Shown here piece by piece: positions 16,598 to 28,120 of a DNA stretch of 64,000 nt (positions are counted from its first letter, which is position 1; each line of letters opens with the position of its first letter). The notes under the pieces are model-generated. The model had not been told where the DNA came from. It ran no database searches and saw nothing but the letters and a program-made list of their open reading frames with translations. The translations under genes and the position numbers were made by a program. The DNA is from UBA6918 sp040754425 (GTDB lineage Bacteria > Pseudomonadota > Gammaproteobacteria > Burkholderiales > Thiobacillaceae): positions 21,015 through 85,014 of the forward strand of contig JBFMCR010000032.1 in the NCBI GenBank assembly GCA_040754425.1, read 5' to 3'.

Positions 16598-17182
16598 TTA
16601 ATGGTCGGGGTTGCGCACCTGCGGCTTCAGAAACGTGACGACGTTCGAGCCGGGGGCGTTCTTGGTCGAGCAGCTGCCCTCGCCCACGCCGGCATCGCGC
16701 TCGGCCTCGTTTAGGATGTTGATGACTTCGACGTAGAACTTGTCCTTCACCATCATCAGCGCGGTGAGGCCGCCGTCGTTCCTGGCCAGCACGTCGGCGC
16801 CGCCGGCGAGCAGGGCCTGGCAGACATCGGCCTCGCCGTAGCCTGCGGCCAGCATCAAGGGGCGGATGCCGTAGGTGATCCTGACGTTGGGGTCGGCGCC
16901 GGCTTCGATCAGACGGCTGACGATCTCGGGGAAGCCGCGATCCAGCTCCGCGTTGTAACAGGCTTTCATCAGCGCGGTCCAGCCCAGTTCGTCCCTGGCA
17001 TCGACCTCGGCGCCGGCGGCGAGCAGGGCTTCCACCATTTCCAGGCTGCCGCCGTGCGCGGCGTTCATCAGCGCGGTGGCGCCATAGGCATCGCGCGCGT
17101 TGGCATCCGCGCCGTTGGCGAGCAGCTCGCGCACGCGCTCGACGTCTTTGGCATTCACGGCTTCGATCAGTTGTTGGCTCAT
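16598..17182 (-). CDS. Ankyrin repeat protein
   Basis: 194 residues made of about five ankyrin repeats (consensus fragments NGADANARDAYGATALMNAA, AGAEVDARDELGWTALMKA, AGADPNVRITYGIRPLMLAA, GGADVLARNDGGLTALMM), followed by a C-terminal extension with one Cys and no clear domain. No signal peptide is evident, so it is probably cytosolic and protein-binding. It shares a likely transcript with the CDGSH protein gene. The partner is unknown. Confidence 0.88.
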   Translation of the reverse strand: MSQQLIEAVNAKDVERVRELLANGADANARDAYGATALMNAAHGGSLEMVEALLAAGAEVDARDELGWTALMKACYNAELDRGFPEIVSRLIEAGADPNVRITYGIRPLMLAAGYGEADVCQALLAGGADVLARNDGGLTALMMVKDKFYVEVINILNEAERDAGVGEGSCSTKNAPGSNVVTFLKPQVRNPDH

Positions 17183-17273
17183 TGAACTCTCCTTGCGGGC
17201 ACGGCGCCCGAATTACCCGAGAATTTTAGTCGGGTATAAGCGTACAGGCAAGCCTCATCGACACCGCCCCGCA

Positions 17274-18569
17274 TCAACGGCTCCGCAGCGCCGCGCGTCT
17301 GCCGCGCCGCACATCGATCCCGATCAGTACGGCCAGGCCGATCAAAAAGTAGGCGCCGGTAAACAGCATGGCCAGCCGATGATTGCCGCCGCTGGCCCAG
17401 GCCGCGGCACCGTAGGTCACGGGGCCGAGGATGGAAGACAGCTTCACCGCCAGCCCCCACAGGCCGAAAAACTCGGCGCGATGGGCATGCGGGCTGAGAT
17501 AGCCGATGAAGGCACGCCCCGCGGATTGCGAGGCGCCCAGGCACAGGCCTGCCACATTGGCCGCCAGCCAGAAGGCTTCCGCATCCACTGCACGATAGGC
17601 CAGCACCACCATGGCGAGCCAGCCGATCAGGGTCGCAGCCACCGCGCGCTTGTGCCCGATGCGGTCCTGCACATAGCCGAAACCGAAAGCGCCTGCGGCC
17701 GCGGTGACATTCACGACCAAGATCAGCCATATGGTCTGGCGCGTGTCGAAGCCCATGGCCTGCTGCGCATAGATGGCGGCAAGCGCGATCACCGCCTGGA
17801 TGCCGGCCTGGTAGAACACGATGCAGATGAGAAAGCGGAAAAGGTCGCGGTACTGGCGCGCATGCGCGAGGCTTTTCCCCACACGACGAAAGGCATCGCG
17901 CGCGAACCCCGCAGTCGCCGGCTTGGGCCGGGCACGTTCTTTCAGGACGAGAAAGGTCGGCAATGCCGCCAGTGCAAACAGCGTCGCGGTAATGAACAGC
18001 ACGCCGGGAACGAAATCGGCGGCGCCGCCGCCAAGCGACTGCACATGCTCGACATAAGCCAGGCAAACCGCCAGCACCAGGAGGCCGCCGATGTAGCCCA
18101 AGCTCCAGCCCCAGCCGGACACCCTGCCCAGCATGCGCCCGCGCGCAAGCTCCGGCAGAAAGGCGGCAATCAGGTTTTCGCCGGTGCCGAAGAAAAAGTT
18201 TGAAAACGCCACCAGCAGCATGGCGAAAGCGACCTGACCGGGTTCAGGCAAAGACAGCAGCGCGGTGCCTGCCACGCAGCCGATGGTAGAAATGAGCAGA
18301 AGTTTTTTCTTGGCGCCGGCGAGGTCGGCATACGCGCCGAGCAAAGGGCCTGTGAGCATGATGGCTGCGTATGAGACCGCCAAGGCGGTGCTCCAGGCAA
18401 AGCTCGCCCACGGCGCATTGTCCGCGATCACCGCGACGAAGAAGGCATTGTAGACCGCGGTGATGACGACCGTGGTGTAGCCGGAGTTGGCGAAGTCATA
18501 CAGCGCCCACGCCCACACCTCGCGCTTTTTCACTCCCGGATTGAGCGAACTGGAGCGTTTTGCAGTCAA
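17274..18569 (-). CDS. MFS transporter, UMF1/Atg22-like family
   Basis: 431 residues with about 12 transmembrane helices. The N-terminal WAWALYDFANSGYTTVVITA is diagnostic of the Atg22-like (UMF1) branch of the major facilitator superfamily, and LLGAYADLAGAKKKLLL is its A-motif-like loop. Yeast Atg22 exports amino acids from the vacuole; bacterial substrates are not known. The open frame starts at TTG (18569), whose upstream base touches a repeat arm; GTG at 18533 is an alternative. No ribosome site is obvious for either. The neighbouring tldD is separated by the 18.6-kb repeat element. Confidence 0.86.
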   Translation of the reverse strand: MTAKRSSSLNPGVKKREVWAWALYDFANSGYTTVVITAVYNAFFVAVIADNAPWASFAWSTALAVSYAAIMLTGPLLGAYADLAGAKKKLLLISTIGCVAGTALLSLPEPGQVAFAMLLVAFSNFFFGTGENLIAAFLPELARGRMLGRVSGWGWSLGYIGGLLVLAVCLAYVEHVQSLGGGAADFVPGVLFITATLFALAALPTFLVLKERARPKPATAGFARDAFRRVGKSLAHARQYRDLFRFLICIVFYQAGIQAVIALAAIYAQQAMGFDTRQTIWLILVVNVTAAAGAFGFGYVQDRIGHKRAVAATLIGWLAMVVLAYRAVDAEAFWLAANVAGLCLGASQSAGRAFIGYLSPHAHRAEFFGLWGLAVKLSSILGPVTYGAAAWASGGNHRLAMLFTGAYFLIGLAVLIGIDVRRGRRAALRSR

Positions 18570-18700
18570 GGGATTCAGGGGCTAGGGGCTAGGGGCTAGG
18601 GGCTAGGGGGCTAGGGATTGTGCGGCTGCAGGCCGCGCTCATTTTTACAATGCGCAAAGCTCATTCCCTGAATCCTGGCCCCTGAATCCTGGCCCCTAGG
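18569..18700. repeat. Inverted repeat element (GGGGCTAGGGGCTAGG type), MFS/tldD gap
   Basis: The left arm is a tandem array of GGGGCTA (about five copies, 18578-18614) after AGGGATTCAG; the right arm is CATTCCCTGAATCCTGGCCC repeated (18662-18700). Core: GTGCGGCTGCAGGCCGCGCT, then TTTTTACAA, then CTCATTCCCTG, similar to the core at 14.7 kb. The tldD stop codon TAG (18698-18696) is the edge of the right arm, and the MFS start TTG touches the left arm. Confidence 0.7.
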
Positions 18701-20168
18701 CCGTCCCGCCTACGGTCAGGCCATCGATGCGCAGGGTGGGCTGGCCCACGCCGACCGGCACGCTCTGGCCTTCCTTGCCGCAGGTGCCGACGCCGGAGTC
18801 GAGCTGCATGTCGTTGCCGATCATCATGACGCGGGTGAGCGCGTCGGGACCGTTGCCAATCAAGGTGGCGCCCTTGACGGGATAAGTGACCTTGCCGTCT
18901 TCGATCATGTAGGCCTCGGCGGTGGAGAACACGAATTTGCCGCTGGTGATGTCGACCTGGCCGCCGCCGAAGTTGACGGCATACAGGCCGCGCTTGACGG
19001 AAGCGATGATTTCCTGCGGATCCCTGTCGCCGGTGAGCATGTAGGTGTTGGTCATGCGCGGCATGGGCAGGTGGGCGAAGGACTCGCGCCGCCCGTTGCC
19101 GGTGACCGGCACGCCCATGAGTCGCGCGTTGAGGCTGTCCTGCATGTAGCCCACGAGGATGCCGTCCTCGATCAGCACGGTGCGCTGGGTGGGATTGCCT
19201 TCGTCGTCGACGTTGAGCGAGCCGCGGCGCAGGGGGATGGTGCCGTCGTCGATAACCGTCACGCCGGGCGAGGCCACGCGCTCGCCGATGCGTCCGGAGA
19301 AGGCGGAACTGCCCTTGCGGTTGAAGTCGCCTTCAAGCCCGTGGCCCACCGCCTCGTGCAGCAGGATGCCGGGCCAGCCCGGACCCAGTACCACCGGCAT
19401 GACGCCGGCCGGCGCGGGCCGCGCGGCCAGATTGGTGACGGCCTGGTGCACGGCCTGGCGCGCGTACTCTTCCAGTTTCTCGTCAGTGAAATATTCGTAG
19501 CCGAAGCGTCCGCCGCCGCCGCCCGAACCCTGCTCGCGGCGGCCGTTTTCTTCCGCGATGACCTGAAGGGACAGCCGCACCAGCGGGCGCACGTCGGCGG
19601 CGGTGTGGCCGTCGGAACGCGCCACGTAGATGACATCATATTCCGAAGCCAGGCTGGCGATGACCTGGATCACGCGCGGATCGAGCTTGCGCGCGATCGA
19701 TTCCAGTCTTTCCAGCAGAACGATCTTCTTCGCATCTTCCATGCTCGCCAGCGGGTCGATGGGCCGGTACAGCGCGCGCGCGTCGCCCTTCGTGCTCAAT
19801 GCGTAAGCCTTGCCGCCGCCGCTTTTGGCAATGGCGCGGGTGACATCGGCCGCCTGCGACAGCGCGTCGAGGCTGATTTCGTCGGAATAGGCGAAGGCCG
19901 TCTTTTCGCCCGACACCGCACGCACGCCCACGCCCTGGTCGATGTTGAAGCTGCCGGACTTGACCTGGCTCTCTTCCAGGGTCCACGCCTCCGAGCGGCT
20001 GTACTGAAAATAGAGATCGGCGTAGTCGAGGTCGTGGGTGAGCAGCTTGCCGAACACGGGCGCAAGCCGGCTGCCGTCGAGATCGTTGGGCGCAAGCAGG
20101 GTGTCCTGCGCGACGCGGAACAACTGTTCACTGTTTTGGATGGGCGTGGCGGCATCGGTCGGTTTCAT
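18696..20168 (-). CDS. tldD: Metalloprotease TldD
   Basis: 490 residues from the ATG at 20168. With TldE (PmbA) it forms a heterodimeric zinc metalloprotease that trims unfolded peptides, matures microcin B17 and degrades the CcdA antitoxin in E. coli. The catalytic metal motif HEAVGHGLEGD (HExxxH) is present, with the C-terminal GNGPDALTRVMMIGND region. The start overlaps the nitrilase stop as ATGA, placing it at the end of the yhdP-nit-tldD operon. The partner gene pmbA is in this window at 43.5 kb. The TAG stop is formed at the edge of a repeat element arm. Confidence 0.96.
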   Translation of the reverse strand: MKPTDAATPIQNSEQLFRVAQDTLLAPNDLDGSRLAPVFGKLLTHDLDYADLYFQYSRSEAWTLEESQVKSGSFNIDQGVGVRAVSGEKTAFAYSDEISLDALSQAADVTRAIAKSGGGKAYALSTKGDARALYRPIDPLASMEDAKKIVLLERLESIARKLDPRVIQVIASLASEYDVIYVARSDGHTAADVRPLVRLSLQVIAEENGRREQGSGGGGGRFGYEYFTDEKLEEYARQAVHQAVTNLAARPAPAGVMPVVLGPGWPGILLHEAVGHGLEGDFNRKGSSAFSGRIGERVASPGVTVIDDGTIPLRRGSLNVDDEGNPTQRTVLIEDGILVGYMQDSLNARLMGVPVTGNGRRESFAHLPMPRMTNTYMLTGDRDPQEIIASVKRGLYAVNFGGGQVDITSGKFVFSTAEAYMIEDGKVTYPVKGATLIGNGPDALTRVMMIGNDMQLDSGVGTCGKEGQSVPVGVGQPTLRIDGLTVGGTA

Positions 20169-21118
20169 GGTTTTGACTTCTTCTTCGCGGGCAGGCAATG
20201 TTCGACCAGATCGACCTTCAGCTTGTCGCAATTGATCATGCGATGCTTGAGCGCAGGCAGGCTCTTCCTGAGGCCGGCCTGGTAGGCCGGGTTGATGTTG
20301 GCCACGACCACGCCGGAACCGCGCGGCAGGCGGTCCAGCACCACCCCCCAGGGATCGACGATCATGGTGTCGCCGTGGGTCTCGCGTCCCGACAGATGAT
20401 AGCCGCCCTGCGCCGGCGCTATGACATAGGCCAGATTTTCGATGGCGCGCGCGCGCACCAGGGTTTCGAAATGGGCCTTGCCGGTGGTGGCGGTGAATGC
20501 GGACGGTACCACGATCATGTCCACGTCCTTCATGGCCCGGTACAGTTCGGGAAAGCGCAGGTCGTAACAGATCGACAGACCCATGCGTCCGAGCGGCGTA
20601 TCCAGCACCACGATGCGGGTCCCGGGCTCGATGGTTTTTTCTTCGCGATAGTGTTCAGTGCCGAGGTCCAGGCCGAACAGGTGGATCTTGTCGTAGCGTG
20701 CGGCCAGCTTGCCCTTGTCGTCGTAAACGAGGCAGCTGTTCCTCACCTTGTCGGCAGCGGAGGCTTCGAGCGGCACCGAACCGCCCACCAGCCAGATGCC
20801 GTGGCGCTTGGCCATGCGCGAAAGAAAACTCTGGATCGGGCCCTTGCCCTCGATCTCGCGCACAGCGACCTTGTCGGTGTCCTTCATGCCCATGATGGCA
20901 AAGTATTCCGGCAAGGCCACCAGTTTCGCGCCCATCTTCACCGCCTGTTCGATCAGGCGCTCGGCCTCGGACAGGTTGGCTGCGACATTCGGACCCGAAG
21001 CCATCTGGATGGCGGCGACCCGGATCGCGCCCGCAGCCGGGGCGGGCTTTTTCGCTGCCGGCTGCCTGCCGCGGGAACCCTTGGTGGATGCGACTGAAGA
21101 TGTTTTCCTGACTGTCAT
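20165..21118 (-). CDS. Carbon-nitrogen hydrolase, Nit1/deaminated-glutathione amidase-like
   Basis: 317 residues. Nitrilase superfamily domain with the Glu-Lys-Cys triad: LPEYFAIMG (Glu), YDKIHLFGLDLG (Lys) and GLSICYDLRFPELYR (Cys). Nit1-type enzymes repair deaminated glutathione or hydrolyse omega-amides; the exact substrate is inferred. About 35 residues precede the domain and are basic and low-complexity (KTSSVASTKGSRG), without a signal peptide, so the extension may be a disordered tail. Both ends overlap neighbours by 4 bp (ATGA), so yhdP, this gene and tldD are one operon. Confidence 0.9.
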   Translation of the reverse strand: MTVRKTSSVASTKGSRGRQPAAKKPAPAAGAIRVAAIQMASGPNVAANLSEAERLIEQAVKMGAKLVALPEYFAIMGMKDTDKVAVREIEGKGPIQSFLSRMAKRHGIWLVGGSVPLEASAADKVRNSCLVYDDKGKLAARYDKIHLFGLDLGTEHYREEKTIEPGTRIVVLDTPLGRMGLSICYDLRFPELYRAMKDVDMIVVPSAFTATTGKAHFETLVRARAIENLAYVIAPAQGGYHLSGRETHGDTMIVDPWGVVLDRLPRGSGVVVANINPAYQAGLRKSLPALKHRMINCDKLKVDLVEHCLPAKKKSKP

Positions 21119-24100
21119 GGTTGTGATTCTTTTTCCTGTTGGGTTTTCGGCTTTCCCAGCTTGGTGACGGTCGGGTTGTCCCATGAGCCCTCCACCAGGT
21201 ATTCGAAGGATGCAGCCTCGTCAAAGGGGTTTTGCAGGACCTTCTGCACCACCAGCGCGCCAACGCCGGCAACCGGGCCGCCGAGCAAGGCGCCCGCCAT
21301 GGCTACACCTTCGGATATTTTCGGGGAGACCTTTACGCGCAGCTTGACCGACTCGTCTCTGAGCTGGGCCTGGCCGGACATTCTGACGTTGGCGGAAGGC
21401 CCGCTCATCAGAAAGTCGCTGGTATAGACCGTACCGTTTGCCACTTGCATGGTAGAGGAAATCGTATCGAAAGCGAACCCTTCGGAAAAGACATCGCGAA
21501 AGTCCAGGGTGATGCGGCGCGGCAGCGACTGCAGGCTGGCGATGCCGAGAAGCTTGCCGGCACCCGGCTCGACCTGCAGGAACTGGCCATTTTTCGCTTC
21601 CAGCCTGAGCGTGCCGTCCAGCGTTTCGAAACTGAAATCCGCCGGCGAGCGTGGCCAGGTGACCTCTCCCTTGACCGTCGCCGTGCCTTTGCTGAGGGCG
21701 TTGGCATAGCCGAAACGTTCGAGCAATTTGCCGGCATCGAGTATCTGGGCATCGACTTTCATGCGCGTTTCGCCCAGCCCGCTGTCCTTCCAGACGCCCT
21801 CCATGCTGATCACGCTGTCGGCATGGGTCAGGTTGAGCTGCTCGATGGCCATGCCGGTCGGCATGCCATGCGCCACGACTTCGAGTTTTCCCATGGGTCG
21901 GCTGCCAAACCTGAGTTCATCGACTTCCAGGTCGAAGGCCGGGAAATCGGCCGCCTGCAGGCGCATCGCCGCTGCGCCGGCATTGTCCGCATAGGGAATC
22001 GGGTCAGGCAGCACGAAACGCTCGAAGCGGGCGGAAATGCGCTCCGGGTTTTCGCCCTCGGCACGGCGGTAGGCCACATTGCCCGACATCTCACGGCCCG
22101 TCACCGACACGCGCAACAGCTTGCCCTTGAGTGCGCCGCTGATGTTGATGTCGTTGAACCGGCGGCCGAGGAATTCGAGACTGCCAAGGCCGAGGTTGAT
22201 GCTCGACACCATGGCATTGCCGCCGTGTCCCGGCGGCAGGATGTCCGCCCAGCCGCCGAGGTTGAACTCGTTCACCTTGCCGGTGATTTTCATGCCCGGC
22301 TCGGCCGGCAAGACTGCCCTGCCGCCGAAATTCAGTTCGCCGCGTTCGAACCGGAAACCCGCCGGGGTGGGCACCGAAGTCCACACTGCGGTGGCGACAT
22401 CGCCGTACTGAAGCGAAGATTTTTTGTTTCCGTTGTCCAGGCTTTGCTGCTGGAAAAGGAATCGCGCCGGCTTGTTCGCGGGTTTTTGCAAAGGCGCAGG
22501 CAGGCGCGCCTCCAGGCCGAGCAGGTTCGATTCCAGGCGGAAAGCGGGTCTGCCGCGTTCCAGGTTGAGCTCGCCCTTCCAGCCGGATTTTCCGGACAAG
22601 CGGTCGGCGATGCCCTGGCCAAACCAGGTGGCGAGCGCAGGGGCGGTGAAACTGCCCTGCCCCTGCACCTGTACGCGACCGTTCTCGGTGGCGACCTTCA
22701 ACTCGGCCGGACCGCCCAGAATGTACGCCGTGATTTTTTGCGCCCTGACCGTGTCGCCGGTGAAATCCAGATCGCCGCTGACCTGTTCGAGGCGCGGCAA
22801 GTCGGGGCCGGGGAAAACGGTGTTGCCGGCAAAACTCAACCTGCCTGCCAGGCTCGTGTCCTCGCTGTGTCGCAGGGGAACCGTGATGTTCATGTCGAGG
22901 CGCAAGTCGCCGGTGGCGCTCATTTCCTCCGTCAGGCCGTCGATCTTTTCGCTCACGGGACTGAAATTCACGAAACGGATGAGCTCCTGCGCCGGACCGG
23001 CAGCCTCCCCCTCGACTTGCAGAATCGTTTCCGGCGCATCCAGATCCGGAATCACCGCCTCGACCTTGCCGAGACGGGCGCCAAAGATCCTTGCCTTGTC
23101 GGCACGGACTTCCATGCGCACACCGTCGAACAAGAGTTCCCCTTCGATGTCCTCTATTTGCGGATAGTCGTGCGCGAACCGCACCTTGCCGCCATGCAAC
23201 TTGCCGGTCACTTTGAACGTGCCGTCATGCGGCGTGCGGAAGGGGAACTTCGCGAGGTCGCCCTGCAGCCTGAAGCTGCCTTCCTTCACTTCGCCGCCGA
23301 GGATGCCGTTTCTCAGCCACGCCTGGGTATCCTCGTTCACGCTGAAGGGAAGGTAGCGCTGTATTCTGGGACCCCGCGCCCGATCCAGCCGTCCCGTGAG
23401 GTCGGCCACGCCCGGACCTTGCCCGCCCAACTGGTAGCGCCCATACATCGTGGCGGCGAAATCCGTGTTGGAAAGCACCGCCTCGGCAATCTCGAGGTTG
23501 TAACGCTTGTCCTTCTGGCGTTTCCAGCCACCGCGCACGTTCAGGATGTCGAAGCGGAACTGCGGTTCGGCAAAATGTTCCGGCAGGTCGAAACCGCCTT
23601 GCCTGGCCGCAATGTCATAACGGCCTTTTTCCTCGTTGCCGGCCAGCATGCCGCTGAGATTGCTCGCCCCCGGACGCGACTCACCCGCGGCCCAGCCCAG
23701 GCCGGCAAAGCGCACATCGATGCTGAATTTTTTCGGCGTCGGCCACGCACCCTGCCAGCGCGCATCCAGGCTGTCTATGCGCCCCCGCGGCGCGAACTCG
23801 GCGATGCGCGCTTTCCACGATGCCTCCAGCGGCAGCGTGGGCGCCAGCGCTGCCAGCTGGGTCAGCGAAGCCCGTGCCGCCGTGAGCCTTTGCTCGCCAT
23901 CGCCCCAGGTGAAGGAAAAATCGAACGGATCGGCCGCCGCGCCCTTCCTGTCGGCAAGCGACAGTCCACGCACATAAAGCGTCTGCGAACTGCCGGACTT
24001 GGCCGTCTTGCGGGCCCAGCCGGCTTCCCCGTGCAGTTTCGCCAGGTCCACGGGGGCTGCAAGCTGCGGGGTTTCGACATACACATCGGCCAGATGCAGC

Positions 24101-24927
24101 TTGAGCCGGCTCGCCGACAGGCGGCCTTCGTCCAGTTCCAGGCTGGCTTCGACGCTGCCGTGGCCGCGCGCCTGCGCATATTCGGGCGGCAGCCACGGCC
24201 GCCACGACGCCAGCTCCAGCGCTCCGATCCTGAACGAGGCCTTGCCATGCCAGTCCTCAGGCCGGGCGAGGCTGCTGCCGTACATCACCCCTTCCAGCGC
24301 CAGCGCGGTGGCGACACGGGCAGGCGGCGTCATGCTGGCCTGGAAGGCATGGCGGGTAAACAGGTTCTGCATGCTCAGGGACACATTGCTCAGTACCAGC
24401 GGCCGGCCGCCGCGCGTGTCATCCACCCAGGCCACCGTCGCGCCCTGCATGCGCAGCTTGCCCTGACGGAGCAGCCAGTCGCTGAAGGCGGTATCCGGAC
24501 TGCCGGGATCGACCGTAAAGCCGCCGAAATGGATGATGCCGTCCGGCGCCCGGCGCACGATCAGGCCGGGAGCGGTAACGAAAAGCTCGTGGAACCTCGG
24601 TTCCAGGGCGAGCAGCGTGCGCCAGCCGAAGCTGCCTTCCATCCGGCTGAAATAAAGCAGGGGACGCGCGCCCTCGGAAATGCGCACCCCATCCATGGCA
24701 AAGCGCGGCCGCGCCCCGCCCCACTCGCCAGACAATTTGTCGAAGGTCACGGTGTAGCCGGTGGCTGCGGAAAGGAGCCTCTCCACATCGTCCTTGTAGC
24801 GCGGCAGGTTCGGGAACATTACCCAGTACAGCCAGGCCAGTACCACTGCGGGAACGGCGGCCGCGATCCCGCCCAGCGTCCACAGCCAGCGGGAGCGCAG
24901 CACGGAAGTAAAGTTGAAATTGACCAT
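21115..24927 (-). CDS. yhdP: YhdP family AsmA-like phospholipid transport protein
   Basis: About 1270 residues, near the E. coli YhdP length (1266). An N-terminal transmembrane helix (LWTLGGIAAAVPAVVLAWLY) anchors a huge periplasmic AsmA/DUF3971 bridge with a C-terminal AsmA_2-like domain. In E. coli, YhdP, TamB and YdbH together move phospholipids to the outer membrane. The start at 24927 (MVNFNFTSVL) was preferred because it immediately precedes the helix. The gene order yhdP-(nit)-tldD matches many proteobacteria. The final residues are polar and basic. Confidence 0.92.
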   Translation of the reverse strand: MVNFNFTSVLRSRWLWTLGGIAAAVPAVVLAWLYWVMFPNLPRYKDDVERLLSAATGYTVTFDKLSGEWGGARPRFAMDGVRISEGARPLLYFSRMEGSFGWRTLLALEPRFHELFVTAPGLIVRRAPDGIIHFGGFTVDPGSPDTAFSDWLLRQGKLRMQGATVAWVDDTRGGRPLVLSNVSLSMQNLFTRHAFQASMTPPARVATALALEGVMYGSSLARPEDWHGKASFRIGALELASWRPWLPPEYAQARGHGSVEASLELDEGRLSASRLKLHLADVYVETPQLAAPVDLAKLHGEAGWARKTAKSGSSQTLYVRGLSLADRKGAAADPFDFSFTWGDGEQRLTAARASLTQLAALAPTLPLEASWKARIAEFAPRGRIDSLDARWQGAWPTPKKFSIDVRFAGLGWAAGESRPGASNLSGMLAGNEEKGRYDIAARQGGFDLPEHFAEPQFRFDILNVRGGWKRQKDKRYNLEIAEAVLSNTDFAATMYGRYQLGGQGPGVADLTGRLDRARGPRIQRYLPFSVNEDTQAWLRNGILGGEVKEGSFRLQGDLAKFPFRTPHDGTFKVTGKLHGGKVRFAHDYPQIEDIEGELLFDGVRMEVRADKARIFGARLGKVEAVIPDLDAPETILQVEGEAAGPAQELIRFVNFSPVSEKIDGLTEEMSATGDLRLDMNITVPLRHSEDTSLAGRLSFAGNTVFPGPDLPRLEQVSGDLDFTGDTVRAQKITAYILGGPAELKVATENGRVQVQGQGSFTAPALATWFGQGIADRLSGKSGWKGELNLERGRPAFRLESNLLGLEARLPAPLQKPANKPARFLFQQQSLDNGNKKSSLQYGDVATAVWTSVPTPAGFRFERGELNFGGRAVLPAEPGMKITGKVNEFNLGGWADILPPGHGGNAMVSSINLGLGSLEFLGRRFNDINISGALKGKLLRVSVTGREMSGNVAYRRAEGENPERISARFERFVLPDPIPYADNAGAAAMRLQAADFPAFDLEVDELRFGSRPMGKLEVVAHGMPTGMAIEQLNLTHADSVISMEGVWKDSGLGETRMKVDAQILDAGKLLERFGYANALSKGTATVKGEVTWPRSPADFSFETLDGTLRLEAKNGQFLQVEPGAGKLLGIASLQSLPRRITLDFRDVFSEGFAFDTISSTMQVANGTVYTSDFLMSGPSANVRMSGQAQLRDESVKLRVKVSPKISEGVAMAGALLGGPVAGVGALVVQKVLQNPFDEAASFEYLVEGSWDNPTVTKLGKPKTQQEKESQP

Positions 24928-24992
24928 ACCGCCCATTCTATTGCCTGTTGAACCGGCGCCCCCGGACCGGCAGCCTGTCACACGGCATTTTT

Positions 24993-25364
24993 TTATTCAC
25001 CCGGCTTTAAGGCCGCGAGTTGCCGGCGGTCGCGCTTGGTCGGCCGGCCTTTGATCCCGCGCGCGGGTTCCTGCCTCAGCCTGCGCATGGCCGCCTGCTC
25101 CTCGCGCCGGACGCGGCTCGCGGGCGTTTCCTCGTAAAGGCTTTGCGCCACGACGGCCGTGCCGCGCCTGTCGGTGAGGCCAAGCACGGTCACTTCCCAT
25201 TCGAATTCGCCCGCACGCACGCGCAGGCTGTCGCCCACGCGGATTTCCCTGGCCGGCTTGCAGCGCTCGCCGTTCAGATGCACCTTGCCGCTGTCCACGG
25301 CCTGTGCCGCAAGCGAACGGGTCTTGAAGAATCTTGCGGCCCACAGCCACTTGTCCATGCGCAT
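24993..25364 (-). CDS. hslR: Heat shock protein 15 (S4-domain RNA-binding protein)
   Basis: 123 residues. The S4 fold spans residues 1-70: MDKWLWAARFFKTRSLAAQA, VDSGKVHLNGERCKPAR and VGDSLRVRAG, followed by a basic C-terminus. In E. coli, Hsp15 binds free 50S subunits carrying a stalled peptidyl-tRNA and helps translation recycling after heat shock. Start may be the first or third residue (25364 or 25358). The gene ends 65 nt before yhdP starts and could be transcribed with it. Confidence 0.93.
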   Translation of the reverse strand: MRMDKWLWAARFFKTRSLAAQAVDSGKVHLNGERCKPAREIRVGDSLRVRAGEFEWEVTVLGLTDRRGTAVVAQSLYEETPASRVRREEQAAMRRLRQEPARGIKGRPTKRDRRQLAALKPGE

Positions 25365-25496
25365 ACAAAAATCAGTCTTCGGTCGTCAGCGTCAGCCAAA
25401 GCATACGTCATGCGAAAACCGAAGGCTGATGGCCGACAACTCTTTTCTGTGACAATGCCGGCTTGGCAAGTTCACGAAACGATACCGGGAGAAACC

Positions 25497-26057
25497 ATGA
25501 CCCCCAAGATCCTCGCCTTTGCTGGCAGCACGCGCCGCGGTTCCCTCAATCGCCAGGCCCTGGACCACGCCGTGGCCGGCGCACGCGATGCCGGCGCCGA
25601 GCTCACACTCATCGACTTGAGAGACTTCAGCCTGCCGCTTTACAACGGCGATCTCGAACTCAGCCACGGCCTGCCGGAAGCGGCTGTGCGGCTGAAGGCG
25701 CTGTTCAAGTCGCATCACGGCCTGCTGCTGGCCTGCCCGGAATACAACGGTTCGATCACGCCGCTCTTGAAAAACACGCTGGACTGGGTGTCGCGCGAGC
25801 ACGACGGCGAATCCGGCCTCGTGCCCTACGAGGGCAAGCTCGCGGCGCTGGTGGCCGCCTCGGCCGGCAGTCTCGGCGGATTGCGGGGCTTGAGGCATGT
25901 GCGCGAGATCCTCACCACCCTGCAGGTGCTGGTGATCCCGAAACAGATGGGGCTGGCACAGGCCGACAGGGAACTGGCCGACCCGGCCTCGCCCAGACTG
26001 AAAGGCCTCGCCGATACCGGCAAGGCCCTGGCTGACGCGATCCGGCGCTGGGGCTGA
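25497..26057 (+). CDS. NADPH-dependent FMN reductase
   Basis: 186 residues of the flavodoxin-like FMN_red family. The FMN-phosphate loop is GSTRRGSLNRQ and the flavin-contacting motif PEYNGSITPLLKNTLDW is intact. Such proteins supply reduced FMN or reduce quinones or azo dyes; no neighbour suggests a specific partner. GGGAGAAACC precedes the ATG at 25497. It is convergent with acs, leaving only 12 nt between their stop codons. Confidence 0.9.
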   Translation: MTPKILAFAGSTRRGSLNRQALDHAVAGARDAGAELTLIDLRDFSLPLYNGDLELSHGLPEAAVRLKALFKSHHGLLLACPEYNGSITPLLKNTLDWVSREHDGESGLVPYEGKLAALVAASAGSLGGLRGLRHVREILTTLQVLVIPKQMGLAQADRELADPASPRLKGLADTGKALADAIRRWG

Positions 26058-26069
26058 GCCCGCGCAGAT

Positions 26070-28043
<1,974 letters not shown>

Positions 28044-28120
28044 TGTCGATCTCCTGGATTGGCCGAGGCTCGATTGGGGTTATATTGATAAGAAACAAGC
28101 ATACCAAACCCGACTTGCTC

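Noticed and set aside
21232..24951. 1239-codon frame opposite yhdP, with similar long antisense frames at 4293-6632, 28922-31825 and 58283-60667
   Set aside because: They mirror well-supported genes in high-GC DNA, are His/Gly/Arg-rich and lack domains or ribosome sites.
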